Source: SB11 sp965222995
Lineage (GTDB): Bacteria > Bacteroidota > Bacteroidia > UBA8524
Direction of reading: 5' to 3'
DNA length: 64,000 nucleotides
NCBI GenBank assembly: GCA_965222995.1
Contig: OZ244977.1
Span: forward strand, 2,108,001-2,172,000
Notes under the pieces: generated by a model
Database searches by the model: none
Seen by the model: only the letters and a program-made list of their open reading frames with translations
What the model was told of the DNA's origin: nothing
Shown here: positions 17,118 to 24,796 of the stretch, in pieces
Numbering within the stretch: position 1 is the first letter of the stretch
How the letters are laid out: every line of letters starts with the position of its first letter
Program-made: the position numbers and the translations under genes

Positions 17118-17618
17118 TTATTTGTTAAACATCGTTTTAAAAATTTCGTCCAGTTTTTCAAAACCCTCTCTCACACCTCTCTCCATACCCGATTGCACCA
17201 AACCGTCTCTATCTTGCACTGAACGGAATACTGATTGTATAGTAAGTTTTGTTCGCCCGTAAGGCAACTCATCAAATGTGGCAGTTTCCAAACTCACATG
17301 TCCCCTTTCAGGCATACCTTCAAGCTCAAATGTTTGTATTGCTCTTTCAGGTGGAGTTACCTCGTGTATCACCCCTTGAAAGCCATACTTATCGCCGTTT
17401 TCATGTACTGAAAAGTATCTATACTTTCCACCGCTTCCACCCTCATAGTAATCAAACTCCAGCTTTATATCTTTAGGTCCTAGCCATTGTGCCATTATTT
17501 CAAGTGTGGTAAATGCCTTGAATACTATCTCTCTTGGAGCATCAAACTCACGATAAATAAATAGCTCTTGCCTATTAGGCTCAGCTATAACTTTTACTTC
17601 ATTTTTTCCTGATATCAT
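17118..17618 (-). CDS. SRPBCC/AHSA1 protein
   Basis: The protein is 166 aa. FIYREFDAPREIVFKAFT is at about residues 19-36, followed by MAQWLGPKDI, a Gly-rich GGSGGKYRYFS strand, and IQSVFRSVQDRDGLVQSGMERGVREGFEKLDEI at the C-terminus. This is a classical AHSA1 pattern, often annotated as an activator of Hsp90 ATPase homolog, although no Hsp90 link is implied. It starts 4 bp from the VOC gene upstream. Confidence 0.82.
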   Translation of the reverse strand: MISGKNEVKVIAEPNRQELFIYREFDAPREIVFKAFTTLEIMAQWLGPKDIKLEFDYYEGGSGGKYRYFSVHENGDKYGFQGVIHEVTPPERAIQTFELEGMPERGHVSLETATFDELPYGRTKLTIQSVFRSVQDRDGLVQSGMERGVREGFEKLDEIFKTMFNK

Positions 17619-17622
17619 TTCT

Positions 17623-18111
17623 TTATTGATTATATGCTTGTTGCAAAGTTTTGATATCGAACTTTTTCATTTGCATGCATACATTCATCACTTTTTGTGA
17701 TTTTGATGCATCTTTATCTGCCAAAAATTGAGACAGTATAGTAGGTAGTATTTGCCACGATACCCCAAACTTATCTTTCAACCAGCCACATACACCCTCT
17801 TCCCCTTCTTTGGTTAAGGCATCCCAATAATGGTCTATTTCTTCTTGTGTGTCACAGTTTACCATTATTGATATAGAATCGTTAAACTGAAATTTCGACC
17901 TGCCGTTTAATGCCAAAAAATCTATATTGTTTACCCTGAAATTCATAGACATTACTGCACCTACAGGCATTTTGTGAAACTCTTTTCCTTCTTCGCCAAA
18001 TCGGCTTACTGAACCAACTTCAGAGTTTTTAAAAATTGAAGTGTAATAGTTTACAGCTTCTTCGGCTTCCTTTTCAAACCACAGGCAAATAGATAATGAT
18101 TGTGATTTCAT
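17623..18111 (-). CDS. VOC-fold PhnB-like protein
   Basis: The protein is 162 aa. SICLWFEKEAEEAVNYYTSIFKNSEV is at residues 6-31, with GKPVG-less central strands, FNDSISIMVNCDTQEEIDHYWDALTKEGEEG near 76-106, and CGWLKDKFGVSWQILPTIL near 108-126. These match the PhnB/YjdN type of VOC proteins, often labelled 3-demethylubiquinone methyltransferase, a label with weak support. The enzyme activity is unknown. The gap to the next upstream gene is 1 bp. Confidence 0.82.
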   Translation of the reverse strand: MKSQSLSICLWFEKEAEEAVNYYTSIFKNSEVGSVSRFGEEGKEFHKMPVGAVMSMNFRVNNIDFLALNGRSKFQFNDSISIMVNCDTQEEIDHYWDALTKEGEEGVCGWLKDKFGVSWQILPTILSQFLADKDASKSQKVMNVCMQMKKFDIKTLQQAYNQ

Positions 18112-18112
18112 A

Positions 18113-18562
18113 TTACTTTAATTGTTTTAAGAAGTTTTCTAACTTGATGATATTTTGAGCTAACCCTTCTGAAGCTCCATAATTTTTAATGGCTCCTTCC
18201 AAATCTTCTTTGGTATCAAATACCATAGTCCAAACCATTTCTGTTTTGCTTCCAATAGCCTTAAATAATGCTGTGGTAGTAAACTTAGGTTCACTTTCAT
18301 GCCTATATACTATTTTCTCATGTTTTACAATTTCCTTAAACACAGTATAGTTAGAAAAGTCCGTACCATCGGGTCCATGCATTATTAGTTCCCACACCCC
18401 TTCGGTTCTTACTTCCATTTTAAGTATTGTAGTAGAATATCCATCAGGTCCCCACCACTCTTTTATCAAGTCAGGTTCAGTCCATGCCCTCCAAACCATC
18501 TCAATAGGAGCATCAATTATGCGTTCTACACTCAGTGTAGTATCATTTAGTCTTGCAGTCAT
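18113..18562 (-). CDS. SRPBCC/AHSA1 protein
   Basis: The protein is 149 aa. VERIIDAPIEMVWRAWTEPDLIKEWWGPDGYST is at about residues 12-44, and GVWELIMHGPDGTDF and a C-terminal ENFLKQL helix complete the fold. It starts 2 bp after the ArsR stop, so it is translationally close to the regulator. Ligand unknown. Confidence 0.82.
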   Translation of the reverse strand: MTARLNDTTLSVERIIDAPIEMVWRAWTEPDLIKEWWGPDGYSTTILKMEVRTEGVWELIMHGPDGTDFSNYTVFKEIVKHEKIVYRHESEPKFTTTALFKAIGSKTEMVWTMVFDTKEDLEGAIKNYGASEGLAQNIIKLENFLKQLK

Positions 18563-18564
18563 AA

Positions 18565-18894
18565 TTATTTGTCTTTATGTTGTTCCTTTTTCATTTCTTC
18601 CAAAAGTTTACCCAATCGGTCAAAACGCTCTTCCCATAATCGTTTAAAAGGCTGCAACCAATCATCAATCTCCTTCATTTTTCTGGGTTGTACGTATACT
18701 ATTCTCTCCCTGCCCTTCTGCTCTATTTTTATTATCCCGCACTCTTCTAAATATTTTATGTGTTGCGATATAGCTGGTCTACTCATGTCAAAATTCTCTG
18801 CTATTGAGTTTAAGTTTTGCGGGTCCGTAGCAACCATGCTAATAATATTGCGTCTTGTAGGATCGGCAATTGCCTGAAATACATCGCGTCTCAT
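18565..18894 (-). CDS. ArsR-family transcriptional repressor
   Basis: The protein is 109 aa. The winged helix-turn-helix covers about residues 5-80: RRDVFQAIADPTRRNIISMV, then NLNSIAENFDMSRPAISQHIKYLEECGIIKIEQKGRERIVYV. No metal-binding cysteine cluster is visible, so it is a non-metal ArsR of the type often encoded next to SRPBCC genes. It is the second gene of the operon and probably binds the twin palindromes at 19374-19417 to regulate its own operon. Confidence 0.9.
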   Translation of the reverse strand: MRRDVFQAIADPTRRNIISMVATDPQNLNSIAENFDMSRPAISQHIKYLEECGIIKIEQKGRERIVYVQPRKMKEIDDWLQPFKRLWEERFDRLGKLLEEMKKEQHKDK

Positions 18895-18897
18895 ATT

Positions 18898-19365
18898 CTA
18901 TTTGTTTTGTAGTTGTATAAGATAATTTTCTAAGCCCACGAATATTGAACCCCAACCATCGAAAAAGCCCATTTCTTCTTGTTGTCTGCAATACTCTTCA
19001 GTTACGTGGTGTACATTAAAAGTAAAATTGGTTTGTTTTCCTGCATCTTCAAAAAACATTTCCATAGTTACCCCCTCAGTCATAGGCTTAAAGTTGGCTG
19101 AGGTTACTATTTTGTTGGGTTCTTTAATTTCTGAATACACTCCTTCAGATATAAATTCTTTCCCATCAGGCATAGGCATGCTATACAGCCAAGCACCTCC
19201 CACTTTAAAGTTATGTTCAATTATATTAACCTCCATATCCTTATGCCCCCACCATTGTGAGATATACTTAGGGTTAGACCATGCTTGCCATACTATTTGT
19301 ATAGGAGCATCAAAAGTTCTTTTAATAGTTAGTGTTTTTCCATTTCGTTTATTATCTGCTTCCAT
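18898..19365 (-). CDS. SRPBCC/AHSA1 protein, first gene of the operon
   Basis: The protein is 155 aa. IKRTFDAPIQIVWQAWSNPKYISQWWGHKDMEV is at about residues 14-46, followed by GGAWLYSMPMPDGKEF and a C-terminal FFDGWGSIFVGLENYLIQL helix. It leads an eight-gene operon (19365 to 15933) with gaps of 1 to 15 bp. Its start lies 8 bp from the first palindromic operator. Confidence 0.82.
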   Translation of the reverse strand: MEADNKRNGKTLTIKRTFDAPIQIVWQAWSNPKYISQWWGHKDMEVNIIEHNFKVGGAWLYSMPMPDGKEFISEGVYSEIKEPNKIVTSANFKPMTEGVTMEMFFEDAGKQTNFTFNVHHVTEEYCRQQEEMGFFDGWGSIFVGLENYLIQLQNK

Positions 19366-19373
19366 TATAATGT

Positions 19374-19422
19374 GTAAGTAATTTCTTACGCAATTATATA
19401 TGTAAGTATTTACTTACGCAAA
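19374..19422 (-). promoter_or_regulatory. Promoter with two palindromic operators for the ArsR-SRPBCC operon
   Basis: Two 16-bp palindromes, GTAAGTATTTACTTAC (19402-19417) and GTAAGTAATTTCTTAC (19374-19389), share flanking TGTAAGTA and CTTACGCAA and are 28 bp apart. On the minus strand a TTTG (19419-19422) and a TATAATTG (19391-19398), 20 bp apart, fit the Bacteroidota promoter. One palindrome fills the spacer and the other covers the predicted transcription start, which suits repression by the operon's ArsR protein. Confidence 0.65.
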
Positions 19423-19527
19423 TTTTTATTTAAAAAAACCCAATTTTTAAGTGTAAAAACTTAATACGTAATGAAACTGTAGTACTGAAATAGCTTATCT
19501 GTTATATGTCAGAATGTATAAGCTAAG

Positions 19528-19857
19528 TTATCTGACGTAAACCCAAGCATCCTTCCCTGATTTAAGCTTTACCCCAACTCTCTTATACTGGCTCACTTCA
19601 TAAGCATCAGATTTTTGCAATTCTTCTTTTGTGATGCTGAAAACCATCCCTGAAATGCTATCATCAACATTCCCTGTATAAATAGCTATAGGATGATACT
19701 CATCTCCACTTGTAGCTACCACAGTAGCATCTTCTATTTTAGTTTGTTCGATTTTATATCCTAAAAGGTAATCTCTTTCACCTTCAAGCAATCGCCCAAA
19801 TGAGTTTTGTTGAACTGATGGGTATTGAAGGGTGCCATAAGAGAATAAGTTTTCCAT
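19528..19857 (-). CDS. Gamma-glutamylcyclotransferase-like (AIG2/GGCT fold) protein
   Basis: The protein is 109 aa. The fold's first loop FSYGTLQ is at residues 4-10, and GMVFSITKEELQKSDAYE near 70-88 supplies the expected acidic residue. Members cleave gamma-glutamyl amines or peptides, but the substrate is not predictable. It follows the MBL gene by 10 bp and is likely cotranscribed with it. Confidence 0.82.
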   Translation of the reverse strand: MENLFSYGTLQYPSVQQNSFGRLLEGERDYLLGYKIEQTKIEDATVVATSGDEYHPIAIYTGNVDDSISGMVFSITKEELQKSDAYEVSQYKRVGVKLKSGKDAWVYVR

Positions 19858-19867
19858 ATAGATATAA

Positions 19868-21001
19868 TTAATTACCAGAGTCTTTTACCATTTCCCACCA
19901 TTTTGTTTGTGGGATATTATTTAAAGTAAACACCTGCCCAATAAGTGGTGTAGCAATATTCACATTCTTCAGTTCAGTTTCTTTAGAGGCTCTTATTATA
20001 GGTTCGTCCCATGTGTGGTTAGCCAAATCAAACTTACCCCAGTGTATAGGAAACATAAGTTTCGATTGTAAATCTATATTGGCTTGAACAGATTCTTCCG
20101 GCATCATATGTATTTCAGACCAATCTTCATCATAGGCTCCATTCTCTATAAAAGCAATATCAAAAGGACCATATTGCCTACCTATTTCCTTAAACTCATC
20201 AAAATAGCCACTATCTCCATTAAAGAATACGCTTAGCTTCGAAGCCTTAATCACCCAGGAACACCAAAGCGTAGAGTACCTGTTAAAGAGCCCTCTACCG
20301 CTAAAATGCCTTGCAGGGGTCATAGTAAATGTGAGTGTCTTGTATGTTACAGATTGCTGCCAATCTTTTTCTTGAATTTTAGCTTCATTTACTCCCCAAT
20401 ATTCCAAATGTGCTTTTAAGCCTAAAGGTACCAAGAAGACCTTTACTTTATCGGCCAATTTCTTAATGGCTTTATAATCCAGATGGTCGTAATGGTCATG
20501 CGATATAATTACTACATCAATTTCATCAGGCAAACTAGCCATAGGGGTTTCATGCTCCATTTCAAAAGGCGTAACTGTTCCAGGGATAGGTGAAGCGTTA
20601 TGAAATACAGGGTCGGTAAGTACTGTTATCCCTTCTATATTCATTAAAATGGTAGAGTGCCCCAGCCACACAAAAGAGTTGTTTTTAAGCTGATGGGCTT
20701 CAAATTTTACCGAAGGTAGCTTTGCATTAGGTATTTTGCCTTTGGGTGGATTAAGCATTCCTTGTATAAAATCCATAACAGATTTTCTGTTTTCGGGGTC
20801 CCCTGTTTCCAATTTTGTTTCTACAAGGTTTATAAACTTCTCACCATCGTAATTCTTTGATGCCCTTATAATCTGCATACTGCTTTCTGAAGGTGAATGA
20901 CCAAAGGTGGGGTGAAAATTGAAGAAAAGTACTATTATTAATGTAATAGCCAAAAGAGCTATACCTAAATATTTTAGAATTCTTAGAAGTATCTTTTTCA
21001 A
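19868..21001 (-). CDS. Membrane-anchored MBL-fold hydrolase, NAPE-PLD-like
   Basis: The protein is 377 aa. One N-terminal membrane helix (about 9-28) precedes an MBL domain. The metal motif SHDHYDHLD is near residue 160, TPARHFSGRG near 225 and SGYFDEF near 255, and IHWGKFDLANHTWDEP near 330 supplies a late histidine. This layout matches the zinc phosphodiesterase-like family that includes NAPE-PLD and E. coli YcbL-unrelated UlaG-type proteins. A soluble paralog is at 47243-48265, sharing HDHYDHLDY and HPWDEPI-type motifs. Confidence 0.82.
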   Translation of the reverse strand: MKKILLRILKYLGIALLAITLIIVLFFNFHPTFGHSPSESSMQIIRASKNYDGEKFINLVETKLETGDPENRKSVMDFIQGMLNPPKGKIPNAKLPSVKFEAHQLKNNSFVWLGHSTILMNIEGITVLTDPVFHNASPIPGTVTPFEMEHETPMASLPDEIDVVIISHDHYDHLDYKAIKKLADKVKVFLVPLGLKAHLEYWGVNEAKIQEKDWQQSVTYKTLTFTMTPARHFSGRGLFNRYSTLWCSWVIKASKLSVFFNGDSGYFDEFKEIGRQYGPFDIAFIENGAYDEDWSEIHMMPEESVQANIDLQSKLMFPIHWGKFDLANHTWDEPIIRASKETELKNVNIATPLIGQVFTLNNIPQTKWWEMVKDSGN

Positions 21002-21060
21002 GATGTAATTAATTAGTTAAAGGTTCAATTTAGAAGTATTAAACCGTGATACAAAAAAGA

Positions 21061-21090
21061 AAAGCCTTGAAATTATAATTTCAAGGCTTT
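21061..21090 (-). terminator. Terminator of tRNA-His (perfect 30-bp palindrome)
   Basis: Positions 21061-21090 equal their own reverse complement (arms AAAGCCTTGAAATTA). On the minus strand it begins right after the tRNA 3' end and is followed by TCTTTTTTG, giving a standard intrinsic terminator. Confidence 0.8.
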
Positions 21091-21091
21091 G

Positions 21092-21166
21092 GGTGGAAGA
21101 CCGGGTTCGAACCGGCGACCTCCTGAACCACAATCAGGCGCTCTAACCAGCTGAGCTACAACCACC
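21092..21166 (-). tRNA. tRNA-His (anticodon GTG)
   Basis: The gene folds as a cloverleaf with anticodon loop TTGTGGT, D-arm GTAGCTCAGCTGGTTAGAGC, T-loop TTCGAAC, and the extra 5' G (position -1) typical of tRNA-His opposite C73. No CCA is encoded. The acceptor stem is 5' GTGGTTG against 3' CTTCCAC, so pairs 5-68 and 6-67 are U-U mismatches, which is unusual. Confidence 0.93.
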
Positions 21167-21180
21167 GTTTTTTGGGTTGG

Positions 21181-21209
21181 CAAAGATAGTACTGATTTTT
21201 AAATTTCAA
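21181..21209 (-). promoter_or_regulatory. Promoter of tRNA-His
   Basis: On the minus strand, TTG (21207-21209) and TATCTTTG (21181-21188) are separated by 18 bp, matching the Bacteroidota promoter, and lie 15 bp ahead of the tRNA. Confidence 0.55.
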
Positions 21210-21227
21210 ATTGAGATTTTTATAAAT

Positions 21228-21977
21228 TTATTTAGCAAAAAGCTTTGATGCCTTTTCCCAATCTACCACATTCCAAAAAGCATTCAAACCGTTTCCATTT
21301 GTATCAGTAAGAGCAAAAGTTTGTTTTTGCATAAATGCCACTAGTATCGGTTTTCCTTTAACCTCAGCTATATCCATAAGCGGATTATCATTATTTTGGG
21401 TTACACTAATTTTCAATCCTTTTTTTGTATTAACCAACCATACCCAGCATTGCCCATACTTTACTTTGGCAGCTTTGGCAAAGGCTTTTCCAAACTTCTC
21501 CATGTTTCCCCACTTGTTATTAATAGCATCAACAAGTTCTGTTGAAGGTTGGGTGTTTTTCTTATTGGTAATAGCCTGCCAAAAGAAAGTATAGTTCCAA
21601 TGTGCCCCTGCATGTTGCCTAATCTCACCTCTCACATCATCGGGAAGTTGGGACATTTGTTGCAATAATCCCTCAAGTGATTTACCCATCATACTTTCAT
21701 GTGCAAAGACTACTTGATTTAACTTGGTAATATGTTTACTGTGAGCTTGCTCATAATGCTCCTTAACTTTATTTTTATTTGCATAAGGCATTAAGGCATT
21801 ATAAGAATACCCTAATGGATGCTGAACATACCCATCAGCAGTGGGGTACATACTTGGTCTTATTTCTGTATCACCTGTTGGCTTCACCGTTTTACAGCCC
21901 ACCAAGACTATAAATACAAGCAAAAAACCAACAAAATTTAAGTTGCACTTAAACGCTTTCTCACTACTTTCCATCAT
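21228..21977 (-). CDS. Lipoprotein with Fe/Mn superoxide dismutase fold, metal ligands mostly lost
   Basis: About 249 aa. A lipoprotein signal ends in VLVGC (Cys about 28). The rest aligns with Fe/Mn SOD: YSYNALMPY, HWNYTFFW and AFWNVVDWEKA. Of the four metal ligands only the first histidine (KEHY) remains. The second is Tyr (WNYTFFW for WNHTFYW), and the DVWEH region reads AFMQKQ, so Asp and His became Phe and Gln. This protein is unlikely to be a superoxide dismutase, and it sits on the envelope. A TATATTTG element (21983-21990) lies just before ATG 21977. Confidence 0.8.
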   Translation of the reverse strand: MMESSEKAFKCNLNFVGFLLVFIVLVGCKTVKPTGDTEIRPSMYPTADGYVQHPLGYSYNALMPYANKNKVKEHYEQAHSKHITKLNQVVFAHESMMGKSLEGLLQQMSQLPDDVRGEIRQHAGAHWNYTFFWQAITNKKNTQPSTELVDAINNKWGNMEKFGKAFAKAAKVKYGQCWVWLVNTKKGLKISVTQNNDNPLMDIAEVKGKPILVAFMQKQTFALTDTNGNGLNAFWNVVDWEKASKLFAK

Positions 21978-22023
21978 AGCTTCAAATATAAAACACAACA
22001 AGCATGCTAATTTTATTAAAATA

Positions 22024-22050
22024 AAAAAGCCCCACTTTTGTGAGGCTTTT
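22024..22050. terminator. Hairpin terminator downstream of the metalloprotease start side
   Basis: AAAAGCC(C)CAC and GTG(A)GGCTTTT pair around a TTTT loop. It lies between the upstream region of the SOD-fold gene and the metalloprotease 3' end. On the minus strand, TTTATTTT follows, fitting termination of metalloprotease transcription. Confidence 0.55.
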
Positions 22051-22070
22051 AAATATCTGTTAACAACAGT

Positions 22071-24665
22071 TTATTTTGTTTCTAATGCTTTCTCAATCAA
22101 ATATGTAATGTGCATACGGTGGGCTTTGGTATCGCTATCGCCTTTATTTTTTGCTGTTTTCATTTTTGATAAAATACTGTTCAATTGAGCCAAGGCTGCA
22201 GACTGACTTATATTATCATAACGAGAACGTGCACTTAAAAATCTGGCAAGTCTTTCTACATAAGAAATCTGTAAGTTTTGGCGGAACGTATTTACACTAC
22301 CATTTAAGTCTGCCTTAAAAATAGCATCGGTCAAATCTCCCATCATTTCCGTTACACTGTATTTATTGCCATATAAACGACTATCGGTTAGGCGCCTGGT
22401 TACATTAGGATGTGTTAAATGCATCAGCACAATATTTTGAATAATTAATACCCTGCCGTGTATTTTAGGGTCTTCTGTTGTAGCAAAGAAGCCAAAGCCC
22501 CTACGCTGCATTTGTAAATAATTATACAAATCTTTTGGAGCTGAAAGTGCATCAGGGGCAAACAAATTATTAGCCAATGTTTTCATTGCCCTTTTTTGGT
22601 CTTCATAAGCTACGGGGGTAAATGGCTGTTTACCTCCTTTTTGTCCAACAGCACTACGCTCCACATATACACCACCCACATAGCGTGAAACTGCTGAAGC
22701 AGCACTTAATATTTCGCTAGAAAGAATAAAATACGCATTTCTCAATTCGTGATACGACTGCCCTTTTACACTATATTTAGCCTTAATATTTGCCATTATT
22801 TTATTTACCAAAGCAATACGCTCAGCAGAGTAGCTAATGGCATCATTACTCATATCATTTACATTTACGCGTGGGTCTATAGCTTTACCGGGTGCGCGCA
22901 TATCATCAGCATCATTACCAAAAATAAGTTCTGGCTCTGTGCTTCTTTCCAATATTTTTTCTAGTCGAGCTTTCTCAGCTTTTTCATCTTCTAAACTTAC
23001 TGAATATCCATATTCTATTGCCCAATTATCGTAAGGGCCAGGCTTGGTAGTAAAGTATAGTGTGTTTTTCTCCTCCTCTAATCTAAAGTTAGTAGAAGGA
23101 TAATCCATTACTGAACCTATCAATCCCATTTCGGCTACACGGGCTTTATCTGCAAGTTGGTCGGGGCTGTGCAGTTGTGATGCTTTCATATTATGATTTA
23201 GCCCCATGGTATGCCCCATTTCATGCAGTATTAAATAGTGCAGTGCTTGTTTTATAAATTCTTCTCTTTCTTTAGGTGATGCGCCCTGACTTTGTAATCC
23301 GTATAATCCAAACAAGGTACTTTGATGCAAATAATGCCCTGCTTCGCAAAAATGTCCCACCTGCTCGTTATGAGCCTCATCCATTTCTGATAAATATCCT
23401 TTTATACCTGCTACATCAAATAGTTTTTCTTGACGAAGGCGGTTGGTTATAAAAATATATTCCAGCATAATATCGGCCCCCAAAATCTCGCCTGTGCGAG
23501 GATTCACAAAGCTTGGCCCATAGCCGCCAAACGGAGGGTTAGGACTTGATGTCCAACGTAAAACATTGTAGCGTATATCACCCGCATCCCATTTTGCAGT
23601 ATCAGGCTGAATTTTTACCTCAACAGCATTTTTAAAACCTGCTTTCTCAAAAGCCTCATTCCACATTAAACCTGCTTGTTTAATGGTTTCACGGTACTCT
23701 ACAGGTGTGGTATTCTCAATCCACCATACAATAGGTTTAACAGGCTCTGATAACGCTGCATCAGGGTCTTTCTTTTCTAAATTCCAACGGTGTATCACAT
23801 CTCTGTATGGTGTTGGAGCTTCGCTGGTCATATCATTTACCTGATGCGTGAAATACCCCACACGGTAATCATCGAAACGAGGCTTAAAATTATTTTCAGG
23901 TACTTCGATAAAACTATGCTGTATTTTTACTGATACCGAACGTGCATCAGTCACTTCCCTTCCCCCTCTGTTTCTTGGCATAGGATTGTCGTAAACATAT
24001 TCAACAATAATATCCGTATTCTCAGGGTAGTTTCTCACATTGTCGTACCTAGACTTACTTTTGCTTAACCTTCCCAGTTTAAACTGTCTTGCAGCTAAAG
24101 GCCCCGGAAAAGGGGTAGGTGTAATTTTACTTAGTTTTTCCGATATAAATATTTTATCAGCATCTAATAAATACTCTCCTTTTGAAGTATCTTTTGCTAC
24201 AATTTTTTCGCTTACCAAAATAGATTGTGAAATATTAGCCTCGGCAGCTTTGCTAATAGCATTATTTTCATCAAAATAGAAACCTGTATTTTGTTTTACA
24301 AACTCTATGTTATTATAGTGCTTGCGAATTTTAAATACCTGGTTATCTCTATATGCACCTCTAAAATGTCCTGTTAAAACCAGTCCATTCTCAGCATAAC
24401 TAAAATAAATAAACTCTTTATCCAGTTGGTCTTTTTTTATCAGCATATAAGCTTTACCGGTAAGAGTATCGCGGTACATGGTGAATAGACCTTCAACTTT
24501 TTCACAGTTTTTTGTCTTCTTTTTTATGGTAACTGCCTTCTTCCCTCTTCCACCTCTTGCTTTAAGAGCAGCAAGACCCTTAGCCTTTTTTGAGGATTTC
24601 TTTGAGCTTGAGCATTGAGTGAATATTAATAATGAACTTATTAAAAGTATATTTATGATTCTCAT
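22071..24665 (-). CDS. Zinc-dependent metalloprotease lipoprotein (DUF4953/DUF5117 type)
   Basis: The protein is 864 aa. A lipoprotein signal (LLIFTQC, Cys about 19) is followed by a basic stretch and an N-terminal DUF5117-like domain. The central zinc site HEMGHTMGLNH is at about residues 485-495, in the metzincin HExxHxxGxxH form. A later SVMDYP segment fits a Met-turn. The C-terminal third is helical. Such proteins are common in Bacteroidota and act outside the cell membrane, but substrates are unknown. It is monocistronic. Confidence 0.85.
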   Translation of the reverse strand: MRIINILLISSLLIFTQCSSSKKSSKKAKGLAALKARGGRGKKAVTIKKKTKNCEKVEGLFTMYRDTLTGKAYMLIKKDQLDKEFIYFSYAENGLVLTGHFRGAYRDNQVFKIRKHYNNIEFVKQNTGFYFDENNAISKAAEANISQSILVSEKIVAKDTSKGEYLLDADKIFISEKLSKITPTPFPGPLAARQFKLGRLSKSKSRYDNVRNYPENTDIIVEYVYDNPMPRNRGGREVTDARSVSVKIQHSFIEVPENNFKPRFDDYRVGYFTHQVNDMTSEAPTPYRDVIHRWNLEKKDPDAALSEPVKPIVWWIENTTPVEYRETIKQAGLMWNEAFEKAGFKNAVEVKIQPDTAKWDAGDIRYNVLRWTSSPNPPFGGYGPSFVNPRTGEILGADIMLEYIFITNRLRQEKLFDVAGIKGYLSEMDEAHNEQVGHFCEAGHYLHQSTLFGLYGLQSQGASPKEREEFIKQALHYLILHEMGHTMGLNHNMKASQLHSPDQLADKARVAEMGLIGSVMDYPSTNFRLEEEKNTLYFTTKPGPYDNWAIEYGYSVSLEDEKAEKARLEKILERSTEPELIFGNDADDMRAPGKAIDPRVNVNDMSNDAISYSAERIALVNKIMANIKAKYSVKGQSYHELRNAYFILSSEILSAASAVSRYVGGVYVERSAVGQKGGKQPFTPVAYEDQKRAMKTLANNLFAPDALSAPKDLYNYLQMQRRGFGFFATTEDPKIHGRVLIIQNIVLMHLTHPNVTRRLTDSRLYGNKYSVTEMMGDLTDAIFKADLNGSVNTFRQNLQISYVERLARFLSARSRYDNISQSAALAQLNSILSKMKTAKNKGDSDTKAHRMHITYLIEKALETK

Positions 24666-24756
24666 TATAGATAATAACTTGATTTAATTAGCAAATAAAC
24701 GAAATAAATGGAATTAGTAATGTTAATCGATAAATACTATTTTATTAAAGATAAAA

Positions 24757-24777
24757 AAAGCCGCAAATTGCGGCTTT
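24757..24777 (-). terminator. Terminator of the AT-hook gene
   Basis: AAAGCCGCAA and TTGCGGCTTT form a 10-bp stem with a 1-nt centre, so the true loop opens a few pairs. On the minus strand it is followed by TTTTATCTTTAAT, 20 bp past the stop codon. Confidence 0.75.
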
Positions 24778-24796
24778 ATATTACGTTTTAAAGTAT

